Source: Ficedula albicollis
Taxonomy: Eukaryota > Chordata > Aves > Passeriformes > Muscicapidae
DNA length: 64,000 nucleotides
Reading direction: 5' to 3'
Assembly: GCF_000247815.1 (NCBI RefSeq)
Contig: NC_021678.1
Location: 3,178,599 to 3,242,598, forward strand
The position numbers and the translations under genes were made by a program. This document shows, one piece after another, positions 40,147 to 53,469 of this stretch. Positions within the stretch are counted from its first letter, which is position 1; each line of letters starts with the position of its first letter. The notes under the pieces were generated by a model. It had not been told where the DNA came from and ran no database searches. It saw only the letters and a list, made by a program, of their open reading frames with translations.

Positions 40147-40451
40147 GTAATTTTTGCTTGTTGTAACTGTGGCCAGATGCTGGCCCATGGAAATCAGGCA
40201 CTGTCCTCTTCCCAGACTCTCCAAGAACCTCAGCACTCTGACTCACAGTGAAGGGGAGCAGGGGGAAAAGGAATGGAAAGAAGGCAGAGCAACTGCTCAG
40301 AGTACTTTATTCCTCCTGGCTCTAGTGAAAGGGAAGGAGAACTTTAAGGCTGAAGAGGATGGAGATGTAATAGTGATGCTGAAGTGTTGTTTCTCCTTGG
40401 TTTTTTCTGTTCCTCCTTTCCAGCAAGCAGGAGTCTGTGGTTCTGGTTCGA

Positions 40452-40574
40452 GTCAGGAGGAGCTCTGAAAGCCAAACAGCTGAAGGTAGAAATAGAAGCC
40501 AGAGGTGAAGGTTTCAAGTCAGGAGGAGCTCTGAAAGCCAAACAGGTAGAAATAGAAGCCAGAGGTGAAGGTTT
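40452..40574. repeat. 66-bp tandem duplication
   Basis: Two units starting GTCAGGAGGAGCTCTGAAAG lie at 40452 and 40518; the second lacks a few bases (CTGAAGG). Confidence 0.9.
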
Positions 40575-40729
40575 CTTTGGAAACCAATGAAATCTCTCTA
40601 CATTTCAGCTCTCAAAAACTTGTCAGAGCCAAAAGCACAAGAGGTGGGTTATTTTCTGCAAGGCTGTGCCCACCAATAGCCCAAACACACACCTGAAACA
40701 AACACAGACCCTGCAAGTAAAGAAGATCA

Positions 40730-40935
40730 GTAAAAGATCATCTAGTTCTAAACCCGTGCTGTGAGCAGGAACCCCTTCCAATAAATTGTCCAACCTGGCC
40801 TTGGACACTTCCAGGGATCCAGGGGCTTCTCTGGCCACCCTGTGCCGGGGCCCCAGCACCCCCACAGGGAAGGATTTTTAAAAAATTTCAACTCTAAATA
40901 CTCCCCCTTGTCCTATTACTACACATTCTTGTAAA
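40730..40935 (-). mobile_element. Diverged CR1 LINE fragment
   Basis: CCAACCTGGCCTTGGACACT followed by CAGGGATCCAGGGG and CACCCTGTGCC shows CR1. The ends are eroded. Confidence 0.8.
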
Positions 40936-41239
40936 TAACGTGTAGTATCTTCTCTCCTGTTGAGTGGTCTCTACTGCAGACACCCCAAACCATGAGCTGC
41001 TGATCCTTCAGGTGTAATTTGGATTGGCACAAATCCCTGGTGCAGGCAGGCTCCAAGAAAACTCCCAAGCATCACCACCCTGCTGCTAGGGAATTTAGGA
41101 TCAAAGAGTCCAAATCCAGGAAGCAAATGGAGGTTGGAGCTCAGATCCTTCACTGAATTAGAGCTGGTGTCACCATAATTGTGGTTTTCCACGCAGGTGG
41201 CTGCAAGGGGAGGTGCACAGCAGACCTGGAGCACCACCA

Positions 41240-41557
41240 GGGTTTGTACCGAGGGTGGGTGTGGATGGTTCAGACACCCCTTTAGGGCCCCCTTGGAACT
41301 TTCTCCCCTAAGATAAGAAATCCTTCCTTAGGATGACTCATGCTAGAGAAATGCTCACCCCCTGTAGACCCCTGTGTTATCTTCTAGAGTTTTTATTGGT
41401 CTTTATCTCTTCTAAGCACTTGGTCACTTCATTACCTAAAACCTTAAAGTAATTGGATAGCTTTCAACTTAGAACTCTATTGGTGCACTTTTTAAGCCAC
41501 CCCAACCCTATAAAGCCCCTTTGATATTCTATGTATTCGGATTTTGCTGTTGGACCC
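41240..41557 (+). mobile_element. LTR-like promoter region (U3/R) fragment
   Basis: The segment has an inverted CCAAT (ATTGG at 41479) and a TATAAAG at 41509, spaced as in a retroviral LTR promoter, in a style seen in songbird endogenous retroviruses. It is directly followed by a second LTR start at 41558. No internal retroviral genes lie beside it. Confidence 0.4.
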
Positions 41558-41702
41558 TGTCCTGGTTTGAGGGACAGGTGTCTGCCAATAAAGGCAGAAG
41601 CTTCTCTTTGAAATGGAGAATGGAAACCCCCTCCCTCCAAATTATTATAATTTTGAAATTAAGGGGCTCTCAGGCAAAGATAGGGGAATTAGGAATAACA
41701 GT
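41558..41702 (+). mobile_element. Endogenous retrovirus LTR, 5' part
   Basis: It starts TGTCCTGGTTTGAGGGACAG and includes GCCAATAAAGGCAGAAGC and AATTATTATAATTTTGAAAT. The same sequence lies in reverse at 61235-61364. It stops at ATAACAGT, where poly-G begins. Confidence 0.85.
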
Positions 41703-42646
<944 letters not shown>

Positions 42647-42684
42647 GAAAGGTAGCTCGCCCTCCCTGAGCCAAAAATGGAGAA

Positions 42685-42813
42685 GATTAGCACATTTTTT
42701 ATCCCCCAGAGGCAACAGGAGACTGTTTTACCTCTGGAAAATGGGTTGGATTAGCACATTTTTCATCCCCCAGAGGCAGCAGGAGACTGTTTTACCTCTG
42801 GAAAATGGGTTGG
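42685..42813. repeat. 64-bp tandem duplication
   Basis: Two units starting GATTAGCACATTTTT and containing GGAGACTGTTTTACCTCTGG lie immediately after the LTR end. Confidence 0.9.
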
Positions 42814-44281
42814 AGTCACTGGCTGCCTCCTAGGGGATTGCATGGCACAGAAGTCCTTGCAAGTGGTTTTTTGGTAGGGATCCCCATCCGAGCACTCCAT
42901 GAACAATTCCCCAAATGCAGAGAGCCAGCACAGCAATCCTACCCCCAGCACTTCCAGGAGGTAACATTTTGCCAGGAAACACAGTGCTGGGGAAGCTGAT
43001 ACCTTGTCCTGGGCTCTCCCAAAAGAGGAGCCAAGGCTTTGAAGGAGCAGCTGGCACAGGGCACCACAGAGCAGCCCCTGCTCCCAGTCTGGGCATCTCC
43101 AGAGCTCATTTCCCTGCTGCTTCTCCTGCCACACCTTTGTGCCACTCTGGGATCACAGGTGAGGGTGAGGCTGGGAGCCTGGCCAAAGTCCAGGGACAAA
43201 GTGACCTTTGCAAGCAGAAGGGAGGTTGCAATTCCAACAGCACACCCAGGAATTCGTGGGGCAGGCAGGGAATATTTTCCCCTTTCCGTAGCTTGCTCTC
43301 TGCCCACAGCTTTTATCGGTGGTTTTGGATTTTTATAAATATCACCTGGTTCAAAGCCCCACACTGAAGGATTTCCCCTCGGTTCAAAAGCTACCCCTGA
43401 GTGCAGAAAGCTGAAATTTGGCAGGGAAACTGAGAGAAGTTCCTTGGAGCTGCTTCCTTTGAAAGATTTGGGAGTTCAAAGTTCCACATCAAGGTCTCCC
43501 AGCACGGTTTGCACCTATTTTGTTTTAAGAGGGCCATAAACGACCTGCCCAAGAAGATTTCTCTGCACATTTTCCATACTGAGGTTTGAGGTTTCTCTAC
43601 ACTTTGGGCAGAGAAAGCCAGGTTTGCCAAATTTCCCTGGAAAGCACTGTGGCCATACACAAGAGGAGGTTTCCAGTGACATTTTACATCTCATGTCCAC
43701 AGCAACACCAACAGGAGAGGGTACAAACTCCTGAATTCCCATGGGTGGGAAAACCCTAAAAAAAGAAGCTCTAACCAGCAGTTCTTGGAGATCACAACAG
43801 CTCAGCCACAAAGAAGAGAAGGTTTGGGGTCTTTTCTGCCTTGGGTTGGGGTTGGTTTTATGCAGGGTTTTAGGCTTGCCTGTAGACCTTGCCTAATCAA
43901 AAATAGAACTGTAAATTCATCATCTGCTTTGTTCTGTGCAAGTCATTCTCTATTCACAGCTCACCCTCATCCTGCAGAGCAGCTCACATGCTCTGGGTTG
44001 TTACGCCAGCAGAGTCTAATTCCAGAGATCACAAAAATAATATTCCAAGTCTAATCCCAAAGAAAGGATTACCAGGGATCAAATCCATTATTTCACAATA
44101 AATCCCTTTTATGTCCTTTTTTATTTTTTTTCCCATCAGCGATCAAAGCAAGTGGATTTCAGCTCTAAAATGCTGCTGCTGTACAGCAGAAGAGATCCTT
44201 GCTCAAGGCACAAGGCTTAACATTCACTTGCTTTTTTTTTTTCCCCCTCCTTTTTTTTTTTTTTTTTTACAGAGTATCAAA
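42814..44281. other. Intergenic, nothing recognised
   Basis: The sequence is mixed in composition, with no repeat family or coding exon that I recognise on either strand. Confidence 0.5.
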
Positions 44282-44746
44282 GGAGATTTATTTTTTCCCC
44301 CTTGCCAAAAATAAAGTCTGGTCTAGATTCTCAGCTGCAGCTGAGAGCACTGGGAAAGAAAGTAGCTACAGCCCATTTTTGCAGCTTCCTAATCTTGTAG
44401 GACAGTTTCTAATCTTCTCAAATTGCCAGCAGCCCATCAGTGCTGCTCCTTCCTTTGAGTCTGAGCTGAGGAGAGAAGCTCTGGCTGTAGTGAGGGGAGA
44501 TTTGGAGACCACGGAGATTTATTTTTTCCCCTTTGCCAAAAATAAAGTCTGGTCTAGATTCTCAGCTGCAGCTGAGAGCACTGGGAAAGAAAGTAGCTAC
44601 AGCCCATTTTTGCAGCTTCCTAATCTTGTAGGACAGTTTCTAATCTTCTCAAATTGCCAGCAGCCCATCAGTGCTGCTCCTTCCTTTGAGTCTGAGCTGA
44701 GGAGAGAAGCTCTGGCTGTAGTGAGGGGAGATTTGGAGACCACCAA
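44282..44746. repeat. 231-bp tandem duplication
   Basis: Two nearly identical units carry AATAAAGTCTGGTCTAGATT at 44310 and 44541. They keep a frame open across both because 231 is divisible by three, but no protein family is seen. Confidence 0.93.
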
Positions 44747-45480
44747 AAGGTTTTTTTTCCTCTCCAAACACAAGGGCAGGCTTAGCTCACCAGTTGCAGT
44801 GTTTTTTTTGTCACTGCTGCTGCCCCAGTTTGCTGTGTGAAATGACACGGGAGCCTTCAGCATCCCACTGCCCAGGGATGCTGCAGCTCCGATCCCTCAC
44901 CCTCCCGCTCCCCATAAAACACAGCCAGAGCATCCCAGACCTGCTGCCCTGCTTCCCCTGCATCCCATCCCGTGGAAGACAAAAGCAATCCAAACCTGTG
45001 CCAGGTACAAACAGCACAAACTGGGCAAAGCCGCTCGTGCCTCCTCCTCTCTGGGAATTCATGGCTCCTCCACTCACTGCACCATGTTTTCAGTCCTGAT
45101 CTCAGTCAGTTGGAATTATCTCTGCTGGAGCCAGCAGAATGATACAGGTCAGATCAATTACGGTGAAAAATTCAATTATGCTCGTGCCATATGCAGGACT
45201 ATAAAAAGGACTGAGCTGTGCATATGGCCTGAGAAACAAACAGCACAAATGCCCCCACACTCAAAGCCCTTTAGTCTTTCAGCACTTTCTACATGGGCAA
45301 CAAGGAGAGGAGGAAAAGTGCCATCACTTGTCCTTTTAAAAAATCACCAGCCTTCAAATGTCCCTTTCCACCACCCTCCAAAAGACCAGGAATCATCTCC
45401 TCATGGAGTTGTTTGGAGTGCTGAGAGCCTTTGAGGAAGTGGAGCTGGTTGGGCTTGTGGCATGAAAATTTCCACCAAAA

Positions 45481-45560
45481 ATTACAGAATCATCAAGGCT
45501 GGAAAAGAGCTTTAAGATTATCCGGGCCAACCATCAATCCAGAACCACTAGAGTTATGAA
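45481..45560 (-). mobile_element. Short CR1-like 3' terminus
   Basis: ACAGAATCATCAAGGCTGGA followed by AAGATTATCCGGGCCAACC resembles a diverged CR1 end. Confidence 0.6.
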
Positions 45561-45619
45561 AAAACAGATTTTCCCAACATTATTTCCTAAAAAAAAAACA
45601 AAAAAAAAAAAAAGAAAAT

Positions 45620-45701
45620 GAGAAGAGGAGGAAGGTCTTGGTGAAGAGGAGGTGGGGTGAAGGTTGTGCCATCACCCTGGGACGGCAGCAGCACGTGTGT
45701 G
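45620..45701. repeat. 82-bp repeat, first copy
   Basis: From GAGAAGAGGAGGAAGGTCTT to GCAGCACGTGTGTG this is identical to 46004-46085, 384 bp away. Each copy is preceded by an A-rich tract, suggesting recombination or strand switching at the A tracts. Confidence 0.9.
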
Positions 45702-45935
45702 GGACTCGAAAACCTGAGGACACAACCTAAAGACCTAAAGAAGAAGAATGCTGCCTGTGCTGGAGATTCATCCCTTTTCCCAGGAATGTGGGCAAATTTC
45801 TGCTCATCTCTGGGGAGGGCAGAAATGCAGCAGCACTGAAGCAAAGCCTGCTGATTAATGCATCAGTCCTGCAAAATCCAGCAGAATGGAAAACCTCCAC
45901 ACTTTGGATTCACAGGAGCAAGACAACAACAACAA

Positions 45936-45936
<1 letters not shown>

Positions 45937-45992
<56 letters not shown>
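45937..45992. repeat. Poly-A tract, 56 bases
   Basis: The pure A run is preceded by (CAA)n and followed by GAAAAGAAAAAG. Confidence 0.93.
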
Positions 45993-45994
<2 letters not shown>

Positions 45995-46003
45995 AAAGAA
46001 AAA

Positions 46004-46085
46004 GAGAAGAGGAGGAAGGTCTTGGTGAAGAGGAGGTGGGGTGAAGGTTGTGCCATCACCCTGGGACGGCAGCAGCACGTGTGTG
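46004..46085. repeat. 82-bp repeat, second copy
   Basis: It matches 45620-45701. Confidence 0.9.
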
Positions 46086-46129
46086 TAATTCATGAACACA
46101 GACACACAATTGAGGTGAATGCTTAAAAA

Positions 46130-49100
46130 TGGTTCTTGCAGAGAGGGGAGCATAATAAAAAGAAGTTTGGAGAGCACTGACCCAGAGGAATTGCCACTCC
46201 CAGCTGGAGTTTCAGCCCAAAAAGCTCAGGGAAATCAGAGCAGAGCCCCTCAGCATGCCTGCAAAGCTCAGGGGAGGTTTTGGTGCTGCTTCCTGGGAGA
46301 AATAACGTGTCCCAAAATTCCCTTTCAGCCTCTAAAGGAATACCCAGCAGCACTACAACATGCAGCAAAAGCCTCTGAGAAGTTGCCATCAACTCATCAC
46401 GAAAAATAACCATTAAAAAAGCTCTCAGTGGCTTGACCAGTGCTCAAAAATACATCCTAAGGATGCTCTTGCACGTCAGCCTGCTCTGGCACGCTCCTTC
46501 TGCACAGGATTCCAGATGGTCCATCTTTTTAGCCCTTCCTTTATTTTAAGAGGACAGCCTGAGGCACAGCAGGACCATATCACTGCTTTATTTGAGAGCA
46601 GGGAAAATGAAAGTTCTCCCAGCAAAAAGAAATTGTTTTTCTAAAAATAATTGTAAGACAAATAACTCTCAGGTTTCCTTTTTATTCTTACTATTCTCCC
46701 CCACGTAAGGCTGCAGCTTTCAGAGAGCCCAGCTCAGCAGAGATTTAAAGGAGCCTCTTGGTGGTTGACTGAAGTCACTGATTCACAGATTAATTTGTTT
46801 TTTTGAGTCTAAGTCATGCACTCCATGCTGGACAACTTCAAGTGCAACAAAAGAAAGCTTATGCACTATAGATCTATTTATTAGGCAGTTTTCAAGGTTT
46901 TCCAAAAGGAACTGTTAAAATTATTTCACACCCTCTTTCTTTTTTTTTTTTTTTAATTAACTTCTCAGGGTCTGCTGTGGAACCAGTTGAGTTCAGAAGG
47001 CAAAACTTAAATCTTGATAATTATGTATTTAAGTGAGTTGGGGAAAACCCAGCCTTGCATCTCCAGGAGCTTCAGGGCTGTGAACTGAACAAGTTGCTTT
47101 TCCTGCCACCGTGTCCTGAAAAAAGGAGGGGAAAATCACTGAGAACAGCAAGCACATCCAGTAGGAATCCAGCTGCTTTTTACCATTTCCCTCTATTCCA
47201 ATTTCAAAAGCCTGCTTGGTGGGAAATCAGCAGAGGGGAGGGAGGGATCCCCAGTGATGCCACCAGGTCCTGGCTGTGACTGTGGTGTGGCTCTCCCACG
47301 TGCTGTGGCTCCCTCCAAAATTGTGCAGCTCCAGCACAGCCCCAGCAGGTCCTACACTCCCCAGATTAAGGAATCTGATGGTTTTAGAACCCAGATTGAG
47401 GCCTGTTGACATCTGACCCTCCCCTGTGCCTCCTGGCCTCTGTTGAGAGCTCATCCTTGGGAGATGCCAAGGGGAGCAATCCAAATCCATCAGAAACACA
47501 AAGCCACTCAGCCTCCCAAAAAAACCCCTGGACGGGAGTCAAACAATACAAGTTTTGGGAATCATTTTAGGCTGAATTCTTCCTCAGGACATGATCTCCA
47601 AGGGTGAAAGCTTGGCCCCACCGAGGCCAAGAGCAAAACTCCTGCAGACCTCAGCAGGACCTGGCTCCCACCCAAGGCAAACTTTTCAAGTCTCAGTCAA
47701 GCTCTTCAGCTGCAGACGCTCGTTTCCATTATTTCTGCAGCCTTTTTGTCTCACCAGAAGGATCCTTCCGCAGTGGCCGTCCAAAAGCCGTTGACAAGAC
47801 GGAAGAAATTCAATTTGCAGATGAAAAATAAGACTATAATTTTTTTTTTTAGTTTGGTTGGGTTTTTTTTGTTGGTTTTTTTTTTTTTTTTTATTTTTTT
47901 GTGGGGTTTTTTTTTTTTTTGTTGGTTTTTTTTTTTTAATTTATTTGTGGGGTTTTTTTTCCCCCAATTAAAATCAGCGTGTCTGTGACACGGTCTCCAA
48001 GCATGGTGGTGTCAGCCTGGCTGGTGGAGGAGTCTGACATCCCTCAAACCCTTTGGGGACTGGGATTGTGCCCTGTTCTATTCCTGCACAGCCCCTCACC
48101 CTACAGGACCCTGTGTGTGCCTTCCAGGGACGGTGGTAAAAGCAATTATAAACACAAGCATTCTGATTTCAGCCTCGCTGCCTCTCCCTGTGCCAGCATT
48201 GTTTGCCATTCCCAGCAGACCCAGGGCATTCTCTCCTCCCAGGGAAGAGCACTGTGACAATGATGTTGGGAGTTTGGATGTTTGGAGCCAGGGTAATGAG
48301 TAAAACACGAAGCCTCCACTTTTACAACGAGTTCTGTGACTTCTGGTGATTTGTTTTAAAGCTCCTGGAAACCAGAAGTTGCACCAGTCTCCATCCTTGC
48401 TGTCAGAAGGAAACATCCACGTGGCCACAGGGGATGGCTCAAAGGCACTGCTCTGAGCATGCCAAAAAGCTGGAAAACAAAGGCCAGCCCATGCTGGGCT
48501 AGTTTTGTTCTTGGGGATCACCCTGGTCCCCCTGTGGATGAGGATCCATCTCACAGCAGCTCTGTGGTCCATGACCCATGGGCAGAGGTGACCACAGCTC
48601 TGCCCATGGACAGACACCTCCCTCACCCAGGAAATCAATGCCAAAAACCACAGCCCACCTCTGCTCCTGGTGTTAGAATGCCAAGAAGTTTTGCCACAGG
48701 AGGAATTCCCTGTGAATGCCACTAGACCCCAGCTCTTTACCAGAACCCCGGAATGTTCCCCATATGCTGGATTATGGAATCATTCTCAGCAACCAGAAAC
48801 ACAACAGGCTTTGGGAGGAAAGGAAATAAGCCAGGTCTTGCTTCCACCTCCGTCTCCTCTCCACAGGCTCTGGCGTTTTTTGTGCAGCAGGAGCAGGGCT
48901 GTGCCCTCCTCGTTCCTGCAGATGCCCAGCTGGTGACTTGCCATGGCACTGGAGCCCACAGATCCCGGGGCTTTGTCCAGGGGAGGAAGCTGGGCTGGGG
49001 CAGAGGCAGCTGCACTGCACTTGCTCAGACACGTGGATTTCCAGAGATCTCTGCTCCCAAAGGACATTGCAACACCATCCCCTCTTTGGGAGCCTGGCTG

Positions 49101-49310
49101 CCAGAGTGGGAGCTTTGTCCACTCAGATCCAAGCCACTACAGGAAGATGGGGATCTCAGACCCTGGGAAATGCAGGGCTGCAAGAACCTGTAGGATTTCC
49201 TGAGATTTTCCTGCAGGACACGGGGGAATTTTGAGTTTTCATGTAGAATTCTTCACTCACATTTTTCAAGGAAAGGCTGGGAGAGGAGAAGCTTTGGGGT
49301 GACCTCACTG
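46130..49310. other. Intergenic, one T/G-rich tract, no gene
   Basis: I see no exon or repeat family here, apart from a low-complexity T-rich tract with GTTGG and GTGGGG islands at 47838-47966. Confidence 0.5.
47838..47966 (+). repeat. T-rich low-complexity tract with G islands
   Basis: Runs of 8 to 16 T alternate with GTTGG and GTGGGG and end in CCCCC. Confidence 0.85.
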
Positions 49311-49317
49311 TGGCCTT

Positions 49318-49584
49318 CCAGGGAATGGATTCCCAGTGCCAGAGTGCAGAGATAGGTGGAATATTGGGAAGGAATTGTTCCCTGGGAGGGTGGGCAGGCC
49401 CTGGCACAGGGTGCCCAGAGCAGCTGTGGCTGCCCCTGGATCCCTGGCAGTGTCCAAGGCCAGGCTGGATGGGGCTGGGAGCAGCCTGGGACAGTGGAAG
49501 GTGTCCCTGCCCATGGCAGGGGTGGGATAAGATGGGCTCTGAGGTCACTTCCCACCCAGAGCACTCAGGGATTCTCTGATTCTA
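49318..49584 (+). mobile_element. CR1 LINE 3' end, sense
   Basis: The full set CCTGGCACAGGGTGCCCAGA, CAGTGTCCAAGGCCAGGCTG and CCCTGCCCATGGCAGGGGTG is followed by GATTCTCTGATTCT. Confidence 0.92.
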
Positions 49585-49857
49585 AAAGCTACAGGAACCA
49601 CATCCAGCTGTTCCAAAACTCTTCTGGCCCTCCAAGAGAGATGTGAGCAGGAGACAACAGGGCAAGCTTGAAGACAGAGCTCCTGCAGACCCAAATAAGT
49701 TCCTGTAAGATGGCCTGGATGCACAAGCTTAATTCTTGTTTTGGAGGGGTTCTCACAGCAGTTTGGCACATTAAATAAAATCTCTGGTTGCATTCAAACA
49801 CGCGTCAGGAAATGTTCTGTTTGCTGGATGTGTTGGTCATCTTGGCTTTCCCAGCTT

Positions 49858-50115
49858 TAGAATCACAGAATATCCTGAGCTGGAAGAGACCCACAGGGAG
49901 CACTGATCCAGCTCCTGGCCCTGCCCAGACACCCCAACAATCCCACCCTGTGCATCCCTGGTGTCCAAACCCTCCTGGAGCTCTGGCAGCCTCGGGGCTG
50001 TGCCCATTCCCTGGGGAGCCTGGGCACTGCCAGCACCCTCTGGGGGAAGAACCTTGCCTGATACCCACCCTAAACCTTCCTGGCACAGCTCCAGCCCTTC
50101 CCTGGGTTGCTGAGA
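49858..50115 (-). mobile_element. CR1 LINE 3' fragment, other subfamily
   Basis: AATCACAGAATATCCTGAGC, TGGAAGAGACCCACAGGGAG and CCTGGCACAGCTCCAGCCCT occur in order. Confidence 0.85.
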
Positions 50116-50564
50116 ACTGAAGAACTTCTGGGAATAATCTGCTGCAAGCTGCTTTGCCTTGAGAGAGAATTTCACAGGCAAGTGACTTCCCCAGCACCCT
50201 CAAAGAACCAGCCCGGAGAGTCATGAGAGATCCTCCTTCCTCCCTCCCTCCTCACCTCAGATCAACCCCGTGCAAGGAGTCTTGAGCTCTGCAGTCATCT
50301 CTGAGTCACTCGTGGCACCTACACACACGCAGCCACCTGAAGCAAGCTCCAGCAGAGCCAGGGTTTGTGCTGCAGGCAGGACACCGTGTTCCCTGCACTG
50401 CACGCCTCCCTCCCTTGGCAGCTGCTGCAAAGGAATTCTCTGCTACGGACACCAGGAAGCGCTGAGAGAAGAACCAGCCCCAGGCTTCCATCGAAAAAAA
50501 TGAAAGGAGGGCGGGGGGAAAGGTAAAAATTAACGAGTGTACCAAATAAATATAAATCACTATA

Positions 50565-50975
50565 TCCCTGAGGCTGGGAAAGCCCTCCCAGCCCATGGAG
50601 CCCAAGCTGTGCCCGATGCCCACCTTGTCCCCAGCCCAGAGCACTGAGTGCCACCTCCAGCCCTTCCTTGGACACCTCCAGGGATGGGCACTCCAAACCT
50701 CCCTGGGCAGCCCCTGCCAAGGCCTGAGCACCCTTTCCATGCAGAAATTCCTCCTGCTCTCCAACCTGAGCCTCCCCTGGCACAGCTTGAGGCCGTTTCC
50801 CCTTGTCCTGTCCCTGTTCCCTGCAGCAGAGCCCGACCCCCCCTGGCTGTCCCCTCCTGTCAGGGAGTTGTGCAGAGCCACAAGGTCCCCCCTGAGCCTC
50901 CTTTTCTCCAGGCTGAGCCCCTTTCCCAGCTCCCTCAGCCTCTCCTGGGGCTCCAGCTCTGTTCCCTTCCCTAGC
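50565..50975 (-). mobile_element. CR1 LINE 3' fragment, intact across the poly-G site
   Basis: It runs from ATCCCTGAGGCTGGGAAAGC through CTCCAAACCTCCCTGGGCAG to CCCAGCTCCCTCAGCCTCTC. It matches 29651-30440 closely but without any poly-G, and so shows what that copy should look like. Confidence 0.95.
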
Positions 50976-50979
50976 TGAG

Positions 50980-51455
50980 TAATAGGGATCTGTATCACAC
51001 TTTAATTCTGCAGCTTTTGGTCCCATTAAATACCCACAGGTGTCACAAAGAGCCCATTAACAGCAGCTCTGCACCTTGCTTTATCTATTTTAATTATTCC
51101 TACTGCCGTGCAAATACTTAACAGCTGATTCAGTCCAGTCCTGGTGTCTGTAAACTCATAAATGGTCACACAGAGTCCTGGCTCAGCAGCCTCACCACTT
51201 AATTAATTTCCTGTGTTAACTGAAAGCATCCCTAAGCCTGTCCTCCTCCCAGAGCTGGCCTGGTCCAGCGTTGTCTCACCTGAGAGGTTCAACACAAACC
51301 CCCACTGTTCATTTGGTTTTATTAAAGAGTTCCTGCTCCAGCCCATTGAGTAATAAACATCTCCATGGAAAAACATTCAGCAAAAGCCATGGACCTGGTG
51401 CCAAACAGATTCCACTGTGCAATAATCCCCACCAACATCTGTCCTCCAGCTTCAG
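50980..51455. other. Intergenic, nothing recognised
   Basis: Short unique stretch between two CR1 copies. Confidence 0.5.
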
Positions 51456-51676
51456 CAGGGATAGATGGGACATTGGGAAGGAATTGTTCCCTGGGAGGGT
51501 GGGCAGGCCCTGGCACAGGGTGCCCAGAGCAGCTGTGGCTGCCCCTGGATCCCTGGCAGTGTCCAAGGCTGGGTAGGACAGGGCTTGGAACAACCTGGTA
51601 TAGTGGAAGGTGTCCCTGCTCGTGGCAGGGGGTGGCACTGGATGATCTTGAAGGACCCTTCTGACTCAAACCATCT
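51456..51676 (+). mobile_element. CR1 LINE 3' end, sense
   Basis: GATGGGACATTGGGAAGGAA, CCTGGCACAGGGTGCCCAGA and GGCACTGGATGATCTTGAAGG occur in order. Confidence 0.9.
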
Positions 51677-51779
51677 TGCTCAGGACCACAAAATGAGCCT
51701 GGGAAACTGCAACAAATGGGAAATGCAAGATAAGATCAGCCAGAACTCTGGAGGGAACAGCCATCTTCTCTCCCCACGA

Positions 51780-52910
51780 AGGAAAAAAAAAAAAAAAAGG
51801 TGGAAATACAAGAACTGGGGGATCACAAGGGTTATTTATGAAACACTCCTGATGAGGAGGATAAGAGCAGTTTGTAAATCTCCAGAGAAAGCAGCAGACC
51901 AGCCCATCTGCAAAATAAGTGCCCAGGAGACCAGTGAGGATTGAGAATGGCCCCAGGCTAACAAACTCACACTGGAACAACCCACTGAATTCTAGTAAGA
52001 GGTCCCACCCTGCTGGAAATAATCTGTGCTTTTCCTTAACAAGTTTATGACTTCAGGTATTTTTTGAGGATTTTTTCACAGCAAAATGTTGTTCCTGGAA
52101 AAATTTGTATGTATTAAAACTGAAGCTTTTCACAGAAGCCTGCAAAAACAAGCAGCAGAGGCCTTCTGGGATGACACTGAAATTCTCCCTGTTATTCAGC
52201 CCCTGGATCTGAACCCAGATTTTCCACCTTCAGTTTAGTACTTTATCAGGGATGTCTTCTCTCTGGGATCCCTTCTCTTCTTCCCAGACTGAGATTCCCC
52301 TTCTTGAGGGGTTACTTTTAAATTATTGTGCTTGGCAAGGTAAAGTGACCCAGTGGTAGAGACACTTCCCTTGCAGGATTTTCACATTGTGAGGCCTCTG
52401 ATCACCGCAGGGAAAGCTCCCAAAACCTTCTGGCTGCTGATCCTACTTCCAGTTTGATTTCCAAGCTTGTGGCCCCACCTCACAATCCCTTGAGCTCTGC
52501 TGTCATCTCCATCAGTTCCACCAGGATCGGAACACTCTCCTTGGAAAACCTCTCACACTGAATTGTTTGGTCACTGGTCACCTGGAGGGCTTGGAGCACA
52601 CTTTTCCCTGTCCCACTACCAGGAATTAATTCTTTTTCACCCAGCCCAGGTTAAATTGTGCCTCTAATCCCACCCCTGAACCTTTGTGGTTTTTCACGTT
52701 GCGGCGTTTGCCGATCGCGCGTCAAACACACCCTGAACCTTGCACCCTGCACCCTGAACATCTAAGCCGAGGTTTCACCAGCTCTTATTTCCACATTTTT
52801 CTGGCCAGGGCACAAATTCTGGTTTGTGGTTTCAGATTAGGTCTCCAGCATGTGACGTGAGCAGGCAACACCCACGCTGCTCACCAAGCAAAGCACTGAT
52901 GCTGAACTGC
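51780..52910. other. Intergenic, nothing firm
   Basis: A segment at about 52333-52420 contains GTGACCCAGTGGTAGAGACA, which resembles a tRNA-type A box, but no B box follows. The rest is unremarkable. Confidence 0.45.
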
Positions 52911-52916
52911 AAAAAT

Positions 52917-53085
52917 CCCACAATGGTTTGGGTTGGGAGGGAACTTAAACTGATCCAGTGCCACCCCTGCCACGGGCAGGGACACCTTCCACTGTCCAGG
53001 TGCTCCAAGCCCCGTCCAACCTGGCCTTGGACACTGCCAGGGGCACCACAGCAGCTCTGGGCACCCTGTGGGCACCCACCCACCG
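52917..53085 (-). mobile_element. CR1 LINE 3' fragment
   Basis: ACAATGGTTTGGGTTGGGAG, CACGGGCAGGGACACCTTCC and CCAACCTGGCCTTGGACACT occur. Confidence 0.88.
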
Positions 53086-53469
53086 TATCTGTGATAAGTT
53101 ACTGCAAATTCAGCACAACTGATAAATACAGAAGGCAGTGAAGCTCCTGTAACTCTCTCATCAGTGCACACACTTCAACACCCTGCTGCATCGCAACCTG
53201 TATCTTTGTGGTCACCTATTCTTTTGAGATTGCAATCAAGCAAAAAGCAAAGAATTGCATGCTCTAAATAACATGGGTTTAATCTGGAAATTATTTTGCT
53301 CTTACGGTGTGCAAGAGCTGTAGCTGTTCCAAAAGACTTGAGCTATGTCCACAGTGGAGCATCTGCTCTGCTCCTGGAATGGGGAGGATTCAGTAGAAGA
53401 GCACACTGTCAGCCTTGGAGCAGCTGGTGACAGCATCAAGCAGCCCCTCTCTCCCTCCATGCGCTGCCG

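Noticed and set aside
44282..44840. 213-codon frame across the 231-bp duplication
   Set aside because: The duplication length divides by three and so extends a chance frame; there is no domain or start context.
52333..52420. tRNA gene or tRNA-derived SINE
   Set aside because: There is an A-box-like stretch (CCAGTGGTAGAG) but no B box or cloverleaf.
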